Shown piece after piece: positions 60,762 to 64,000 of a stretch of 64,000 nt of DNA (within the stretch, counting starts at the first letter, position 1; each line of letters begins with the position of its first letter). Source of the stretch: JBBSEX01 sp038239345. Lineage in GTDB: Bacteria; Acidobacteriota; Terriglobia; Bryobacterales; Bryobacteraceae. Both the position numbers and the translations under genes were made by a program. The DNA lies in the NCBI GenBank assembly GCA_038239345.1, contig JBBSEX010000001.1, positions 1 to 64,000 of the forward strand, written 5' to 3'. The notes beneath the pieces are model-generated. The model saw nothing but the letters and a program-made list of their open reading frames with translations. It was not told where the DNA came from and did no database searches.

Positions 60762-61945
60762 GGGGTCAACCGCCACGGCGAAACGCTGGACCACGTACGT
60801 AATTGCTCATTCGCCCAAGCCGTGGTTCGATCTTTGTGACAACTGGTACAAGGATTGGGGATTTTATATGCATCGGTCATGGCGGGCGTGATGAAGCGGA
60901 AGGTGTGGCTGCGCACTTTGATGTCGGCGATGGTCTGCGCGATCTTGGGCATGTGACAATCCACGCATTCACTGCCCGCGCTGCCGGGTCGATGATGAGT
61001 ATGTCGTTCGACGGTTGCCGCGTGCGGACCGTTAGGCGATCCCGCCGCGTGACACTCCAAACACATCGTGCTTGCAGGCTTCCGCAGATCGGCACTGTTA
61101 GCTGTGCCGTGCGGATCATGACAGCTGAAGCACGTCACGCCGTGTTTATACATCTCGCTGTTGACGAAATCATTACCTTGCATGCGATTTTTATGGGCTG
61201 TGCCATCGGCGAAATGCGTAAACGTCGTCTCCCCCAATTTGTGTTCTTCCAGTTTCCAGAAATCGCTCAAATTCAGTCCCGCGTGAAATCCGGCGGGCCA
61301 ATCGAAGTAGCGGCCTTCAATGGGATTTGCCAGCGGTTGGCCTTGTGAATGGCACTGGATGCAAACGTCGTTGGCATGAACGAAATCCAGTCGCGCGGGA
61401 TTCGCGATATTCGTGCGAGCCGGATGCGCGACGTGATCGCTCCCAGGCCCATGGCACTTTTCGCAGCCGACGTTCCACTCCACTACGGTTTTTGTTTTCA
61501 CGTCATAATTTACCGAGTGACATCCGTCGCACAGCGGGCCGGTGGGACGCTTGCGATTCTCGGCGGGATAAAACTTCGTCCACCAGTCGGTTCCATCCTT
61601 GACGAAGTAGGGCCGCCAAATTCGATGAGCCACGTCCCACTGCGCGGGCAGGGGGAAGTAGTCGTCGCCATCCTTGGCGAAATAGCGCTGCTTCCACTTG
61701 CTGCCGTAGACGAATGCGATGTCTTCGAGCTTAAACGTCAACAGCGGGTCGGGCTTGGAAAGATCGGGTAAGATCGCGCCGGGATGTTCCTTCGGATCGC
61801 GAATCACGTTTGCCATCCGCGTCTGCCGCCATCGGGCGAATAGCTTCGGATGACAAGATTGGCAAGCCTGCGAGCCCGTGTATTGGGGCGCCGCGTTCAT
61901 CAGAAGGGCATCCAACAAGGCCGCCAGTAGAAGGAGTGAACGCAT
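60758..61945 (-). CDS. octaheme c-type cytochrome
   Basis: The protein has about 395 residues from the ATG at 61945 and begins with a signal peptide (MRSLLLLAALLDALLMNAAP). It has eight CxxCH heme motifs: CQSCH, CDGCH, CEKCH, CIQCH, CFSCH, CLECH, CVDCH and CTSCH, with extra His residues as axial ligands. It resembles cytochrome c554- or TPR-linked multiheme families. Probable roles are periplasmic electron transfer or a reductase function such as hydroxylamine or nitrite chemistry. The frame extends 26 codons upstream without signal-peptide character, so I chose the internal start. It is divergent from the DisA-like gene by only 33 bases. Confidence 0.85.
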   Translation of the reverse strand: MRSLLLLAALLDALLMNAAPQYTGSQACQSCHPKLFARWRQTRMANVIRDPKEHPGAILPDLSKPDPLLTFKLEDIAFVYGSKWKQRYFAKDGDDYFPLPAQWDVAHRIWRPYFVKDGTDWWTKFYPAENRKRPTGPLCDGCHSVNYDVKTKTVVEWNVGCEKCHGPGSDHVAHPARTNIANPARLDFVHANDVCIQCHSQGQPLANPIEGRYFDWPAGFHAGLNLSDFWKLEEHKLGETTFTHFADGTAHKNRMQGNDFVNSEMYKHGVTCFSCHDPHGTANSADLRKPASTMCLECHAAGSPNGPHAATVERHTHHRPGSAGSECVDCHMPKIAQTIADIKVRSHTFRFITPAMTDAYKIPNPCTSCHKDRTTAWANEQLRTWSSVSPWRLTP

Positions 61946-61978
61946 CCGTGTTGCAAGTTTAACCGCTGGCAATGACGA

Positions 61979-63370
61979 ATGCAGGCTCGCCGAAGCTTGG
62001 TAAAATATGATTTGGCGATCCAAGCGAGTTCCGCCCGGTTATTTGTCGACGCCCTCTATGGGCAAATGTTAGAGAGCGGGATCAAATATTTTTGGCCCGC
62101 CAGCCGCCTTTCCGCAACCGGGCCTGCTAGTTCGCTTAATCCCGATCTGGTCTCAACGCCCACAGCCTCGGGCCAACTGGAGTTGGAATGGCTCGGCATA
62201 CAATACGTTGTTTCGAAGCCCGATGGTCCGTTCACCATCGATCAAAGGCGATTGGTTCGCAAGATCGGCGAGATGCTGACCTTTCGCTATCGACTACTGG
62301 CGCAGGCCGATCTTGCGCTGCGCGGCTTGCACTTATTTCGCGGAGTGCCGGAAGACCGCTATGTTTCGGCCTTTCTGGATTCGAAGCCGTACGCGAGCAT
62401 CGAAGCGCTTACTGAAACGCCGGACCGGGTTGCGGAAGCAATCGAGGTTCTCCGCGTCAGTTCGTTGTCGACCTATGAGAACCGGCGAATCGCTACCGGT
62501 GTTCTGCTATTTGGCAATCTTCCAGACGATTGTCACGCCCTGCCGGACACGCCCGTAAGCGCCGTCCCTTATTCCTCCGCCCTTACGGCAATCCGAAGTT
62601 TTCACCGGCTTTGCGACGGGCTCCAAACAGTTGCTCTGGTGGATCGGGCGGGATTGCTGTCGGCGCTCGTGGAAGTACAGGAGTGGGCCAGGCCGTACGC
62701 TGATTTCGAATTGACTGTACCCACGGCGACGCAGTATAAAGCCCACGCCCGTTCCACTCTGTGCGGCGGCCACATCTGCCTGATCCTCACCCCCAATGGT
62801 GAGATCAAAATTTTCTCCAATGGCATGCAGGTATTTAACTTCCTGGATGGGCGATGGCGCTTGACAGACGCCATGGACAAGTACCTGACGTGGGTGGAAC
62901 ACGTTGGTGAGCCGCGCTTGGCCGAGCGTCTGTTCGCCGTGGCTTTGGATTTGGCGGAAGATAGACGCGGCGCTTTAATCGTCGTGCTGGACGAACCGGA
63001 AAGCGCGTCCCGGTTGGTGGCGGCTCAGGATTTAATTTCCGCTGAACCCAGGCCTGGTGATGGCTTGCAAGCTGCGCAAAAGCACGAGTTGCATTATCTG
63101 TTGCGCAATAAGAGATTGCTGGATCTTGCTCCGCCGATTTTGGAGAGTGTGGCTCGAATCGACGGCGCTATTGTGCTCGATCGGAGTTCTAATCTACTGG
63201 CGTTTGGGGCCATCTTGCGATCACATACCGATGGTCCGGGAAATCGCGCCATGGAAGGGGGCCGGACCACGGCTGCCATGCTTGCATCGAAACTCGGCAA
63301 GGTTTTAAAGGTTAGCGAAGATGGGCTGGTCTCGTTTTATGAAGGCGGGCGCTGCGTCTGGGAGATGTAG
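61979..63370 (+). CDS. divergent DisA-type (diadenylate cyclase fold) protein
   Basis: The 463-residue protein ends in a DisA_N-like domain. Asp395-Gly396-Ala397 (IDGAIVLD) matches the DGA motif, and 34 residues later GGRTTAAMLASKL stands where diadenylate cyclases have a GTRHR-type motif. Arg429 remains, but the following His and Arg are replaced by Thr430 and Thr431. The first 370 residues are an uncharacterised alpha/beta domain that could match one of the sensor domains known as DACN. Catalysis is therefore uncertain; it may bind a nucleotide without making cyclic di-AMP. It is divergent from a multiheme cytochrome and is convergent with a histidine kinase 9 bases downstream. Confidence 0.7.
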   Translation: MQARRSLVKYDLAIQASSARLFVDALYGQMLESGIKYFWPASRLSATGPASSLNPDLVSTPTASGQLELEWLGIQYVVSKPDGPFTIDQRRLVRKIGEMLTFRYRLLAQADLALRGLHLFRGVPEDRYVSAFLDSKPYASIEALTETPDRVAEAIEVLRVSSLSTYENRRIATGVLLFGNLPDDCHALPDTPVSAVPYSSALTAIRSFHRLCDGLQTVALVDRAGLLSALVEVQEWARPYADFELTVPTATQYKAHARSTLCGGHICLILTPNGEIKIFSNGMQVFNFLDGRWRLTDAMDKYLTWVEHVGEPRLAERLFAVALDLAEDRRGALIVVLDEPESASRLVAAQDLISAEPRPGDGLQAAQKHELHYLLRNKRLLDLAPPILESVARIDGAIVLDRSSNLLAFGAILRSHTDGPGNRAMEGGRTTAAMLASKLGKVLKVSEDGLVSFYEGGRCVWEM

Positions 63371-63379
63371 AATCCCCGT

Positions 63380-64000
63380 TTACATTAAATGCGGAAGCGG
63401 CAGCGTGACGCTAAATCGGGTACAACCGGGTTCCGATTGCACTTGAATCGCCGCGTTGTGGACTTGGACTATGCGGCGCACCGTATCGAGACCCAATCCG
63501 GTACCTTGACCTACCGGTTTGGTGGTAAAGAACGGCTCGAAGATGCGCGATTGAATCGCCGCCGGGATGCCGAACCCCGAATCTTGAATGTCCACCACGA
63601 CGAAATTTTCCGTTTGCCGTGTACGCACCAGAAGACGCCCGCCCTGGGGCATCGCATCCGCGGCGTTGTCGATGAGATTCGTCCAAACCTGATTTAGTTC
63701 GCTTCCTCGCGCCACGATTTTTGGGAGAGAGCGGTCAAACTCCAGCACGATCGCGATCCCGTTCCGGCGCAGTTTGTAGCCGAGCATTGTCAGCGTGCTT
63801 TCCAGCCCATCGTGAATATCGATTTCCTGCTCGGGGGCCTGATCCATGTAGCTGTAATTCTTCACCGAAGAAACCAGGTCTGAGATCCGCGTGGTACTGT
63901 GTTCCACTTCGGCTACCAGTTTCTTTGAAAGGACATAGCAGGAAAGACGAATTAAAACGTCGGCTAGCGCTTCCTCTCCGATCGCGGCGGCGATTTCATC
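63380..64000 (-). CDS. sensor histidine kinase, partial
   Basis: The reading frame is open from the stop at 63380 to the right window edge, so the N-terminal part is missing. The visible 206 residues start in a helical DHp-like region (VEHSTTRISDLVSSVKNYSY) with no obvious phosphoacceptor H-box; the usual His would be upstream. The HATPase shows N-box NLIDNAADAM, G1 DSGFGIP, F-box FEPFFTTK and G2 GTGLGL, ending near residue 195. Acidobacterial kinases of this kind often have CNMP-binding or other sensors before the DHp. It is convergent with the DisA-like gene. Confidence 0.85.
   Translation of the reverse strand, partial: DEIAAAIGEEALADVLIRLSCYVLSKKLVAEVEHSTTRISDLVSSVKNYSYMDQAPEQEIDIHDGLESTLTMLGYKLRRNGIAIVLEFDRSLPKIVARGSELNQVWTNLIDNAADAMPQGGRLLVRTRQTENFVVVDIQDSGFGIPAAIQSRIFEPFFTTKPVGQGTGLGLDTVRRIVQVHNAAIQVQSEPGCTRFSVTLPLPHLM

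Overview
The window looks like chromosomal DNA of an Acidobacteriota bacterium of the Bryobacteraceae/Solibacter type. This is inferred from gene content and not from a marker gene: TIGR03437-type repeats in two large secreted proteins, a DUF1800/DUF1501 pair next to a PEP-CTERM protein, a heme-free PQQ dehydrogenase, a beta-propeller histidine kinase, DUF6599 and DUF1348 proteins, and moderate-to-high GC throughout. I see no rRNA, tRNA, intact insertion sequence, prophage or CRISPR array.

Layout. 1-6 kb: the end of an SDR oxidoreductase, the two-gene agmatine-to-putrescine route (aguA, aguB), and a large radical SAM enzyme resembling the tetraether/membrane-spanning lipid synthases. 6-15.5 kb: a MarR regulator divergent from a membrane protein, then secreted proteins (DUF1800, DUF1501 with a Tat signal, PEP-CTERM), a frameshifted secreted-protein gene, a degenerate receiver and a matrixin protease. 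15.5-23 kb: a pyrD-ridA-crotonase operon, a hybrid histidine kinase, an AI-2E exporter and RNase R. 23-26.5 kb: a three-gene operon of small proteins including a 43-residue basic one, a methyltransferase, and a gene-poor stretch with a lone PD-(D/E)XK-like protein and an ArsR remnant. 26.5-32.4 kb: a TIGR03437 protein, glcF-glcE, thiolase and a SIS-domain isomerase.

32.5-42.7 kb: a tightly coupled three-gene unit (proline-rich adaptor, 1294-residue OmpA/peptidoglycan-binding/metallopeptidase protein, beta-propeller protein), secA with a coupled DUF6599 gene, and an intergenic candidate small RNA with a near-consensus promoter and a terminator. 42.7-54 kb: a DsbA-fold protein, DUF1348, a two-component module (propeller kinase, lipoprotein, DoxX protein, LuxR regulator), a PQQ dehydrogenase and a membrane Fe-S oxidoreductase. 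54-59 kb: a polysaccharide-type cassette (UDP-glucuronate decarboxylase-like enzyme, GT2-GT25 fusion, PqqD-like protein, HPr-kinase-like protein, nucleotidyltransferase). 59-64 kb: Nudix, YceH, DinB, an eight-heme cytochrome c, a divergent DisA-type (diadenylate cyclase fold) protein and a histidine kinase cut by the window end.

The strongest candidates for something new are the lipid-synthase-like radical SAM enzyme, the OmpA/metallopeptidase three-gene unit, the DisA-like protein whose second nucleotide-binding motif is altered, the PqqD/HprK/nucleotidyltransferase cassette, the 43-residue basic protein and the intergenic RNA. All functional calls rest on reading motifs by eye; no database search was run.
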